64,000 nucleotides of DNA from Mesostigma viride (lineage: Eukaryota > Streptophyta > Mesostigmatophyceae > Mesostigmatales > Mesostigmataceae), in NCBI GenBank assembly GCA_009746045.1, contig RPFO01000017.1, forward strand, positions 1,477,452 to 1,541,451, read 5' to 3'. Positions 56,226 to 64,000 of this stretch are shown here, piece by piece. Position 1 is the first letter of the stretch, and each line of letters starts with the position of its first letter. The translations under genes and the position numbers were made by a program. The notes under the pieces were generated by a model. That model did no database searches and was not told the origin of the DNA. It saw nothing but the letters and a program-made list of their open reading frames with translations.

Positions 56226-57833
56226 ATGGCATCCGCGATCATGCAACTCCACGCGAAAGGGTCGCAGGACATCGCGACCATCGTGAACCCCGAAATCACC
56301 TTTTGGAAGACTGTGTACCCGCGCCACACCAACTTCGCGTGGGACGACGCCATCATCACACAGAGCACCGGGACGTCCGACTACGGCCAGCTCGTGGAGT
56401 TTAAGCTCCCGCGGTCGGGCGACCTCGTCACCAACTGCACGCTGCTGGTGGAGATGGACAGGCTCGGCAATTGGGAGAATAAGTTCTCGCCGTACATCCA
56501 GGACTTCGGGCGCGCGCTCATCGACTATGTGGAGCTCACCATCGGCGGGTACCAGATCGAGAGGATCACCGGCGACATGCTGCATATCCACGATATAACC
56601 ACCAGGCCGGACTACCAGAGCTACGTCAAGAACATGCCCGTCCAGCACGGCGGCTCCATCTCCTTCAACTCGAACGGCACCGTCAAGGAGCAGTACAACA
56701 ACAGGAACAAGCAGATCCTGTACCTGCCCCTCGAGTTCAGTTTCACTCGCGACCCGGGCCTCGCACTCCCCATGATCGCGCTGCAGTACCACGAGGTGCG
56801 CGTCAAGGTGAAGCTCAGCCCTGCCGACAAGATCTTCACGCGCTTTCAGCTGCGAACCCCGAACCCCACGGCCGACTTTAACCCCAGGTTCAACGCGGCT
56901 AGCACCATTGATCAGATGGGGTTGCGGGACACCATCCGGTCGCTGTACCTGCGCGGCATCTACGGCGACGAGATGTCGCAGCTCATCATCGATACAGAAG
57001 ACCTCTCGCCCGTCAACTATGTCATCCAGAACGCCTTGTACACCGACAAGCTCACGAGTTTATCCGTAGCCTCTGGCACTGGGGTCATCTCTTTCAATCT
57101 AGCCGCGTATACCGGCAAGACCTTCAAAATCCTGCCTGACATGGTGCCTAACGCAGAAAAGTACGTCCTAGGCACACCGACGGTCACTGCGAACAGCAGG
57201 AGCACGTGGGTCGCCACCCCCCCGAAACTCTCCGTCCGCCTCATGTGCAGGTACATCTACCTGGACGACTTTGAGCGCAGGCAGTTCGCCGTCAACACCC
57301 ACGAGTACCTCGTGACCGAGTACCAGCACCACCAGCACTTCGTCACCGCCGGCGTCGACCAGGTGTCCATCGACCTCAAGTTCAACCACCCGACCAAGGA
57401 GCTCCTGTTCTTCTACCGCCCGGACGAGTGGTGGGGCGAGGATCCGTCATCGTACCAAAACTACACAGGGTACTGGTCGTTCGCCAACCCCAACTCCGCG
57501 TTCGGGGACGGACACCTGTTCGGCAGCGCGAACCTCGTGCTGAACTCGCAGAACGTGTACGGTGACGGCCGCGACCCGGTGTACTTCTCGTCGTTGATCC
57601 CGGCCCATTTCCACAAGCACGCGTGGGATGACCGCATTTACACCATCCCGTTCGCTCTGGATCCGGACTCGTGGAAGCCCACCGGATCTCTGAACATGTC
57701 CAGGCTCGATGACGTCAAGCTGGTGCTGAAGAGGACCGGCCCGCTCGAACCGGGGTGTATCCACGTGTACGCCAAGAACTTTAACGTCATCAAGATCCAG
57801 AACGGTATGGGAGGAAAGAGGTACGCGTCCTAA
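56226..57833 (+). CDS. Major capsid protein, second copy
   Basis: 535 residues, unbroken. The N-terminus AIMQLHAKGSQDIATIVNPE and FWKTVYPRHTNFAWDD is typical, with GLALPMIALQYHEVRVKVKL in the first jelly roll. The second has LVTEYQHHQHFVT and SLNMSRLDDVKLVLKRTG at the end. It is divergent from the first copy, with 99 bases between their starts. The two share the family layout but differ over much of the sequence, so this is an old duplication, perhaps with different capsid roles. Confidence 0.93.
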   Translation: MASAIMQLHAKGSQDIATIVNPEITFWKTVYPRHTNFAWDDAIITQSTGTSDYGQLVEFKLPRSGDLVTNCTLLVEMDRLGNWENKFSPYIQDFGRALIDYVELTIGGYQIERITGDMLHIHDITTRPDYQSYVKNMPVQHGGSISFNSNGTVKEQYNNRNKQILYLPLEFSFTRDPGLALPMIALQYHEVRVKVKLSPADKIFTRFQLRTPNPTADFNPRFNAASTIDQMGLRDTIRSLYLRGIYGDEMSQLIIDTEDLSPVNYVIQNALYTDKLTSLSVASGTGVISFNLAAYTGKTFKILPDMVPNAEKYVLGTPTVTANSRSTWVATPPKLSVRLMCRYIYLDDFERRQFAVNTHEYLVTEYQHHQHFVTAGVDQVSIDLKFNHPTKELLFFYRPDEWWGEDPSSYQNYTGYWSFANPNSAFGDGHLFGSANLVLNSQNVYGDGRDPVYFSSLIPAHFHKHAWDDRIYTIPFALDPDSWKPTGSLNMSRLDDVKLVLKRTGPLEPGCIHVYAKNFNVIKIQNGMGGKRYAS

Positions 57834-57856
57834 GCGTCCCGTAGCATAATAAGAAG

Positions 57857-58657
57857 ATGGACGTTCGTCCAGGACGAGCGACTCTGCCCCTTTTCAGCGT
57901 CGTCCACGAAGACGACAGGTACCTATATTTCGAGATGGAAAACTCCCCTCTTGCTGGCAAAGTGAGAGTAGCAAAGGAAACGAGGTACGTCAATGGCCAG
58001 GACTTCTGCGACGTCCTGTCCATGGGCAAGAAGAAGATAAAGACATTCACGAGGACAAAGGCGTTCGAGGACTTACTGGATGCGATGAAGGTCCACCTCG
58101 GCGTCCAGCACCTCGTGGAGCGCGTGCAAGGAGGGACACCGTCCATGCAAGGGACGTGGATGCACACCTCGCTCATATGGCACGTTGCCGCCTGGATTAG
58201 CCCCGTGTTCGCCGTTGCCGCCATGGACTGGGCGGACAGCTTCTACAACACCCCCTCGTGTCCCAAGGGGTGCATGGAGACGCTCGCATTCAGAATGGTC
58301 GAGGAAGCCGCGAGGCAGTCAATGCAGCGATCCGAAGCGGACGTGAGAGACGCCGTGGCCCTGTGCGTGCGGGGGCAGGTAGAAGTGAAAGTCGGGGACA
58401 CCAACATGAGGGCCGACATCGTCAGCCACAAGTGCAGTATGATAATCGAAGTGAAAGAGGTCGCGCGATGGACCGACGCCGTAGGCCAGCTGCTGGTGTA
58501 CGGACACCACTTCCCCGGTCTCACGAAGGTCATCGTGGTGTTTGACAGGGACGGGAAGGACATCGCGGAAGAACACATCGAAGGAATGGAATTCCACGTG
58601 CAAGGACTCGACATGATGGTCTGCACCGAGCAGTATTTTCACAAGTACCGCGCGTAA
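57857..58657 (+). CDS. KilA-N protein fused to a PD-(D/E)XK nuclease-like domain
   Basis: 266 residues. The N-terminal half resembles KilA-N: KTFTRTKAFEDLLDAM and TWMHTSLIWHVAAWISPVFA. The C-terminal half has MRADIVSHKCSMIIEVKE (Asp187, Glu198, Lys200), then WTDAVGQLLVYGHHFPG (Gln211). That is the D...ExK...Q layout of PD-(D/E)XK nucleases. Fusions of this kind occur in large DNA viruses. AATAAA lies at 58670-58675. Confidence 0.75.
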   Translation: MDVRPGRATLPLFSVVHEDDRYLYFEMENSPLAGKVRVAKETRYVNGQDFCDVLSMGKKKIKTFTRTKAFEDLLDAMKVHLGVQHLVERVQGGTPSMQGTWMHTSLIWHVAAWISPVFAVAAMDWADSFYNTPSCPKGCMETLAFRMVEEAARQSMQRSEADVRDAVALCVRGQVEVKVGDTNMRADIVSHKCSMIIEVKEVARWTDAVGQLLVYGHHFPGLTKVIVVFDRDGKDIAEEHIEGMEFHVQGLDMMVCTEQYFHKYRA

Positions 58658-58707
58658 CAGTCATTACCTAATAAAACTTTCTTTGTCTACATTATAAACG
58701 CCTCGCC

Positions 58708-60576
58708 ATGGTTAACATATCGCAAGTCCCCGGTTTCAGGGGTCTATATTTGAATACGTCCGTGTCGATCGACGGTTCTCTTAAGAATCTAAACACGTCC
58801 CAATCATTACGTGGCCAGATCTCACAGTCACAAATAGCGTACCGATCTCGATGATCACAGGCAACAAATTCTGCAAACTGTTCATGCCCGTGTGGACTCC
58901 ACTGTTTACCAACGGGTTCGTCTACATCGATTCCATCACCCTAAACAATGATCGCATCGACAACGCGTCCGTCGCTATGACGCAAGTGAGCGGTGGCTAT
59001 GACATATCGCTGGGTTTCCTGTATGAGACACTTCGGAACAACCAACACGACCTCGCGACGGCCACCGAAAACCAGGTGGTGAGATTCACCATACCGGAAA
59101 ACAGGTACAGGATCGACGGGCAGGTCGTCGACACCACCACGATGTGTCTATCACGTTCACCCCGTACGTCGCCCCCCGCGAGCGGCTGCTATCACCGAAG
59201 CCTTGTTCAACTCGTACGACAGCGCGGGCGTGTTGCAGAAATCGCAGGGGTTGGTGACGGACCCGCTGTTTCCGAAGTTTGATTCGATCGACGTGAACGA
59301 CATTGTCGGTGGCGACGTCTGTTCCCTTGTTATCAGCGCGCAATACGGTTACGAGACGCCAGAAACCCCGTTCACGGTCGAGTACAAGATAGACGGCACG
59401 AGGTTTGGAGATTTCCACGTCCAAGCGCAGAAAAACGGCAAGTTTACCGTGGATATGTCGTCCATGTACCAGACTGTCAAGGATGGGGGGCACGACATGA
59501 GAATAACAGAGTCCCAGCTACTGACCTTCACTCTGCCGAGCTATCCTCAGATAATCAACGGGGTGGCGGAGTCCATGTTGCCGATCGACATTCGGATACA
59601 CCTAATTAACCCGCTCGTTACGGCATATAGACAGAGCTTGAAACGCAACGTCGCCGGTCTGATCAATGGACTGACCGACGTGGTGCTCGACGTCTCCGAT
59701 AATGGGGCTGCGCGCGACCGGTTGGTCATCGCCGCAAGGGATTGTTCGTCGCGTCTCCCGTCTACGTCTCTCAAATAGCGCCGTTGGCAAATCCGCCCGC
59801 CCACCGAAGTGTCCCTGCTATTCAGGACACCTGACCCTGTAACTATCCGATTGCCGCCGCTCAAGGCCCCGTACAAGATAGACGATGTCCTGTTTGGATA
59901 TGGCGACGTGACGGCGGACGCCGAGGGTCTGAAGGTCACCTTCCACGACCCGTACACCAGCGCAATGAACTCCGGATACGACATGTTCGCAAGAGAATCG
60001 CAACACCTGTCACTTATGATACCGCCACGCAGAATTTTGGTAGCGGACAGAATAGTGTCAAATGTGATACCTTTCGGATTCAACCTGCTGAGAGGCGTCG
60101 GGGACGACAACGAGTTTCAAACCGCGTTGGACGGGGTTACCAGCGTTCGATTAGAGGTGACGCAGTCTGACAACACTCTGGTGACCACTGATATAGCGTC
60201 GTTGCCATTATTGGAAATGTCCACTGTTTTCGTTAACCAGCTAGTGCCGCACAAAGACGCCGAGGTCGCGTTGGAATTTGTGACAAACTCCGTCGTCACC
60301 GTGACCGCCGCGCTCGATATCCCATTCATGATCGACGGTGTCCAGTTCGGTACTGCCGCTGTCAGCGCGGCCGGAAACGCCGTCAGGGTCGACATCGGCG
60401 CGCTTTATGCAAAGGTTCTCGCGAGCCCGTCGACAGGGTATGACCTTTTCACAAAGCGTTTCCAGGAGTTGACGTTTACGCTGCCCGCGTCGTCAATCTC
60501 GCTGGGTGCAACCCCAGCAATCTCGGTGGTCGAAGACGCATTCTCGTTCGTGCTTCCGATCCACCTCCTCGATTGA
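58708..60576 (+). CDS. Modular beta-rich protein with four similar segments, several frame changes
   Basis: ATG 58708. Read across frame changes near 58840, 59150, 59735 and 59800, the protein has four similar segments of roughly 100-190 residues. Each has an I-D-G/D-V/T-F-G strand, a phrase like GGYDI, GGHDM, SGYDM or TGYDL and then a strand such as LTFTLP or LSLMIPP. Examples are YKIDGTRFG and then LLTFTLPSY; YKIDDVLFG and LSLMIPP; MIDGVQFG and LTFTLPAS. It lies after the capsid genes. It is probably a virion or fibre protein. Confidence 0.6.
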
Positions 60577-60633
60577 TCGGTGCGTTGGCGGGAAATCGGT
60601 ATGTTTTTTTAATCTAATCATCATGGTAACAGC

Positions 60634-63600
60634 ATGTCTGCTACCGTCTACCCCATCACTACTCTCCAAGAAGCTTTTAAAAGGACTGATGGCCAAACCC
60701 CAATTTCGGTCAAGTTCTATTGCGTTTATGGTACCACTCTTACATATTCAGACGAACTATACAACGCCTCTACGGGTAGAATCGCCAATGTTTATGATAT
60801 TTCCGGGTTGGGCACGAACTTTGTGCAAGGTTCAATTACATTAGAAATACGCGTGTTCGTGTCTCCACTAGGCTACCGAGTAACAAGTACTGGTGCAAAT
60901 TATACGGGATCATTCGATACCAACGTCACGGGGGGTGTGGACAATATCACTATGTCCGGGTTAAAAGTGTATGTGTCTCAGGTCGCCGCCACGACTTCAT
61001 TACCCGCTCACACCAGGTTAGGTATTCCCCTAGGTTTTGTATATAGCGGGACACTCCACAGCACGGGTGGATGGGACATGCTAACCCCGGGGACAAACAA
61101 TTTCAACCTGCTCACGGTCGAGATTCCCGGCAATTTCATTAAGGTGGATACAACGCCTTTATTAAAGTCGATCGCATTTTCTGCACGCATATGGAATGGT
61201 GCCACTCCTACCGCACCTCAAACGCGATCGCTTGGGCAAGTGCCTAATATTACGGATGCGAAATTCCTCTTGGTGGACCCCTCCAATGATAGGCCCTATA
61301 CCGAAATCTCGGCAAAGACTACCGCGACTGGAACAAACGCCATTTCCGTTAGGTCGCCCATTCCGGCTGCGGATTGGAAAGAGACAATTAGTGCCAACCC
61401 AGCCGCCGACGTTATCCTGCAGATAACGTCGACTAATCTACTGAGAGGTAACGCTAGGTTGTTCTCGTGGACGCTAGGAGCTACGTCAGCCAGCGCGCCC
61501 GCGGATGTAACACAAACACGAGGTGTTAATGCGTTTGTGAACAATGTTGCGAAATTTCGTCTTGGGCCACTGAAAACAATCGCCGCGGCCTTGACGCCTA
61601 GTGTTGATATATTAAATCGGACTGACAATTACGTGACCGTGAAACTCCCGGCCGATTTGCTCGCCGGTTTCCCCTACGACGTGGAAGCGCAGTGGAATTT
61701 CACCACCGCTAGCACTAGTTCCGGCAACACTGGTTCCGGCAACACTACCTCCCCTACCCCTGTGTCCTTGGCCCAATTGAGGACCCAAGGCCTCACATCC
61801 GTCAGTCTTGAGCTAGCGACCGCCAACGCCGCGGTGAGGCCAGCCCAATCAATCGCTGAAGCTGACTGGGACTCGATGCAGTGTCAATACGGCCCGAGCG
61901 TGTCGACTGCCACACAGGTGAATATTCGGTTAACCTTTTCAACAAACACTAGCATCTCTCTCGCAAACACTGACCCTTTAGCAAGATTCGGGGTTATTTA
62001 CCGTTACAATAACGACGAGAATTCTGTAGATGGAACCTTCTCCATTGTGTCGAATTCTAGAATAGCGTTGGTCTCTCTCGGCAACGTCGCGAGTTGGCTG
62101 TCGTCAAACTCTCTCAACTTGCTGGCGAACAGCGGGAGTATCACGGTGACCATCCCCGGAAGTACCTTCAAAATCGGCAATAGCACTGACGCGTATCCAA
62201 ACCCGATAACATTCCCAATACGGTTTAATTCGGAGGGGGCCGATACACCCGTTGAGATAGGTAGCGTTCCGAACCTCAACGCTGCTAATTGCACTTGGTC
62301 TTTTGGAAACTCCATCATCCCCACCTCTGTGTCGGCGTTATCCGCAACAAAGGCGCCGATTGACGTGACAGGCGTGTGGGGTAAGTTTAACTCCTCGACC
62401 GCATCCCTCACAATTGCCTTTACCGCGGGCACTCTGAGTAGCATTCGAACCGGTACTGTTGTTTATTGGTCGGCGGGGTACGGTACCAATGGAAGCACCG
62501 GCGTCCTGAGCTTCGAATTGGTTCCCAGTTCATTGGTGAAGTCAGGGGATACCTTGATTATAAATTTTGGCCCATTGTTCTCAATCGTAAAAGACAGGAA
62601 TCTGGACATGAGAACACGGGACACGACGATTACGGTTACGGTCCCGCAAAACTGCCTTACGTTTTCAAATAACAGCACTAATGCCAGTTTTCAAGCAAGG
62701 TGGGTCTTTAGGGCCGACGTCGCCGACCTGCAATCCATGTACACCACCTATGTACCAACAAATAAGTTCACCACCGTTAACTGGCTATTTGGCACCGCTA
62801 CTACTCCCGGCGCCAATCTGTCGTCATCATCGTGGACTAAGCTGCCGATCGCACCGGTGCACAGGTATTGGGACAAGACGGCGACTTTGGAGTTCGGTTT
62901 CCCGTCCGGAACAACGCTAGCCGTGTCTAGCAGCACCGTTTCGGCCAAGGCGCGGATATCGCTGAGTGTGAACGGTAGTGCGCCAACATTTCTGGGCGAG
63001 GGTGACATCACTGTCTCTAGCTCTGGCAATCGCCTGTTACTGGCCACCCAGGGCGCAGACGGGCCAAACATTTGGGCAAACGCGCTATCGACACAAAAAG
63101 CCAACACAGATCTGCGCAGTTCAACCGCGGAAAACTCACTGGTCGTGGAGTTTCCGGCCATGACAGTGAGCGTTAACGAAACTTGGTTGCCAAATTTTAA
63201 AGACCGATGGATCTTTGAACGGAGATCTAGCAACCTGCTAGAGGTCGGACCAAGTCTGAGTGCCGTTGAATGGAATTTCAACAATACTACCCCGGTCGAC
63301 GCGATTGTAAAATCAGACGGTGTGTTTCAGCTGCCACCAGATGACAACACTCCCATCACTATGAATTCTAACATATACTCTGGTTCGGTACTAGGCGGTA
63401 CCCCCTTAAAGTCGGTGAAATTGGAGTTTTCGTTTGGCGGTAGCCCGATCTCGTTGGCCGATGGACCTAATCAAATTGCAGTTTATACCATCTCACGGGC
63501 TGGTTCGGATACTAAGGTAGTTCAAGAAACCACGGCCCCTGCGTCAGTTTCAAATGGCACAAAGTTGGTCCTTAATCTCACTAGCATGCTTGCTATTGCT

Positions 63601-64000
63601 TCATTACAATCACTTGACATGACCGCCGTCTCTACTGACGTTCGAATAAAAATTCTGTGTGGGAAGGTGATCGTGGACAGCGCCCCCCGGCCTTGGTCGA
63701 CTTCCGCAGTTGGGACTTGGAGGTTTTTGTCAGGGACAGGTAGTACGTCGACGCCACCGTCGCCGCCCGGGGGTCTGGGCGATCTCTCCTCGCTGTCCAG
63801 TGTCGATTTCGTCTACACCGGTTCGGGGACAGAACCGGTGGTAAAGAGCGCGGCCGCGTTCAACTCGGAGTGGCAAGTGCAGGACATAGGGCAATGGGAC
63901 GTGCCCTTTAGCACCACAGGCCGCATCGTCTCTCTCAGGATGCGATTCATCTCGCTGCCTGAAACAACCCCGACACTCACTAGTTTTGTGCCAAGAATCA
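60634..64000 (+). CDS. Giant Ser/Thr-rich modular protein, 3' end outside the window
   Basis: ATG 60634. The frame is open without a stop for at least 1122 codons to the last base. The protein is rich in S, T, A and N with few charged residues. A strand ending in W-x-F or W-x-L recurs at about residues 279, 352, 553, 717, 878 and 1027 (for example AQWNFTTAS, CTWSFGNSI, VEWNFNNTT and GTWRFLSGT), each followed by an S/T/P-rich stretch. New modules begin with LTSVSLEL, LKSVKLEF or LSSVDFVY. It may be a fibre, adhesin or tape-like virion protein. Confidence 0.8.
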   Translation, partial: MSATVYPITTLQEAFKRTDGQTPISVKFYCVYGTTLTYSDELYNASTGRIANVYDISGLGTNFVQGSITLEIRVFVSPLGYRVTSTGANYTGSFDTNVTGGVDNITMSGLKVYVSQVAATTSLPAHTRLGIPLGFVYSGTLHSTGGWDMLTPGTNNFNLLTVEIPGNFIKVDTTPLLKSIAFSARIWNGATPTAPQTRSLGQVPNITDAKFLLVDPSNDRPYTEISAKTTATGTNAISVRSPIPAADWKETISANPAADVILQITSTNLLRGNARLFSWTLGATSASAPADVTQTRGVNAFVNNVAKFRLGPLKTIAAALTPSVDILNRTDNYVTVKLPADLLAGFPYDVEAQWNFTTASTSSGNTGSGNTTSPTPVSLAQLRTQGLTSVSLELATANAAVRPAQSIAEADWDSMQCQYGPSVSTATQVNIRLTFSTNTSISLANTDPLARFGVIYRYNNDENSVDGTFSIVSNSRIALVSLGNVASWLSSNSLNLLANSGSITVTIPGSTFKIGNSTDAYPNPITFPIRFNSEGADTPVEIGSVPNLNAANCTWSFGNSIIPTSVSALSATKAPIDVTGVWGKFNSSTASLTIAFTAGTLSSIRTGTVVYWSAGYGTNGSTGVLSFELVPSSLVKSGDTLIINFGPLFSIVKDRNLDMRTRDTTITVTVPQNCLTFSNNSTNASFQARWVFRADVADLQSMYTTYVPTNKFTTVNWLFGTATTPGANLSSSSWTKLPIAPVHRYWDKTATLEFGFPSGTTLAVSSSTVSAKARISLSVNGSAPTFLGEGDITVSSSGNRLLLATQGADGPNIWANALSTQKANTDLRSSTAENSLVVEFPAMTVSVNETWLPNFKDRWIFERRSSNLLEVGPSLSAVEWNFNNTTPVDAIVKSDGVFQLPPDDNTPITMNSNIYSGSVLGGTPLKSVKLEFSFGGSPISLADGPNQIAVYTISRAGSDTKVVQETTAPASVSNGTKLVLNLTSMLAIASLQSLDMTAVSTDVRIKILCGKVIVDSAPRPWSTSAVGTWRFLSGTGSTSTPPSPPGGLGDLSSLSSVDFVYTGSGTEPVVKSAAAFNSEWQVQDIGQWDVPFSTTGRIVSLRMRFISLPETTPTLTSFVPRI

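Noticed and set aside
1-64000. tRNA or rRNA genes
   Set aside because: No stretch with a T-loop consensus paired to a D-loop and acceptor stem was found by eye. A covariance search would be needed to exclude them fully.

Overview
The window is a 64 kb piece of a large eukaryotic DNA virus of the phylum Nucleocytoviricota, or such a virus integrated in a host genome. The evidence is direct. There are two double-jelly-roll major capsid protein genes, a D5-type SF3 helicase, a separate PrimPol-type primase, PCNA, an A22/RuvC-type Holliday junction resolvase, a YqaJ-type exonuclease, and late transcription factors of the VLTF3 (A2L) and VLTF2 (A1L) types. Several genes match families that I recall only from giant viruses (DUF5759, DUF5760, DUF5832, DUF5871). 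Genes lie on both strands, are densely packed, are GC-rich, and often end in AATAAA signals. I cannot name an order, genus or host.

Layout. 1-10.2 kb: coiled-coil protein, a guanylyltransferase-like pseudoenzyme, PrimPol, cobalamin adenosyltransferase, a SLATT-like membrane protein, a 46-bp tandem repeat, YqaJ exonuclease, resolvase and small conserved proteins. 10.6-23.1 kb: D5 helicase, a KilA-N protein, an F-box protein, an H2B-like histone-fold protein with an acidic tail, a RING/TRAF-type zinc-finger protein, DUF5760, a SET-domain protein, an OTU protease and a second KilA-N-like protein. 23.3-24.6 kb: a near-perfect 283-bp inverted repeat followed by a 101-bp tandem repeat. 24.6-39.5 kb: a gene with a convincing spliceosomal intron, an ADP-ribosyltransferase-like protein, a SprT-like protease, a NifS-like cysteine desulfurase, VLTF2, an HNH protein, DUF5871 and a J-domain protein. 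39.7-53.9 kb: a low-complexity Ala/Pro-rich protein, a C5 DNA methyltransferase, VLTF3, a RING-like protein, a Bro-like protein and PCNA. 53.9-64 kb: a probable virion block with a LysM protein, two divergent capsid genes, a KilA-N/nuclease fusion, a modular beta-rich protein and a giant Ser/Thr-rich open frame that runs off the window.

Themes. Replication and recombination: PrimPol, D5, PCNA, resolvase, YqaJ, HNH, SprT, with two possible PCNA-binding tails. Chromatin: an H2B-like protein, a SET protein and a C5 methyltransferase. Ubiquitin: F-box, RING/TRAF and OTU proteins. Auxiliary metabolism: cysteine desulfurase and cobalamin adenosyltransferase. An intron with GTAAGT and CAG ends, AATAAA signals and a TATA box point to transcription by a host-like nuclear machinery.

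Two features cut across the window. First, noncoding gaps, and a few coding loops, hold clusters of the palindrome AGATCT far above chance. Second, at least twelve otherwise intact genes are split by a single-base frame change, mostly inside G or C runs and mostly one base too short. This looks like systematic consensus error, not gene decay, so those genes are annotated here as single genes. No tRNA, rRNA or CRISPR array was recognised.
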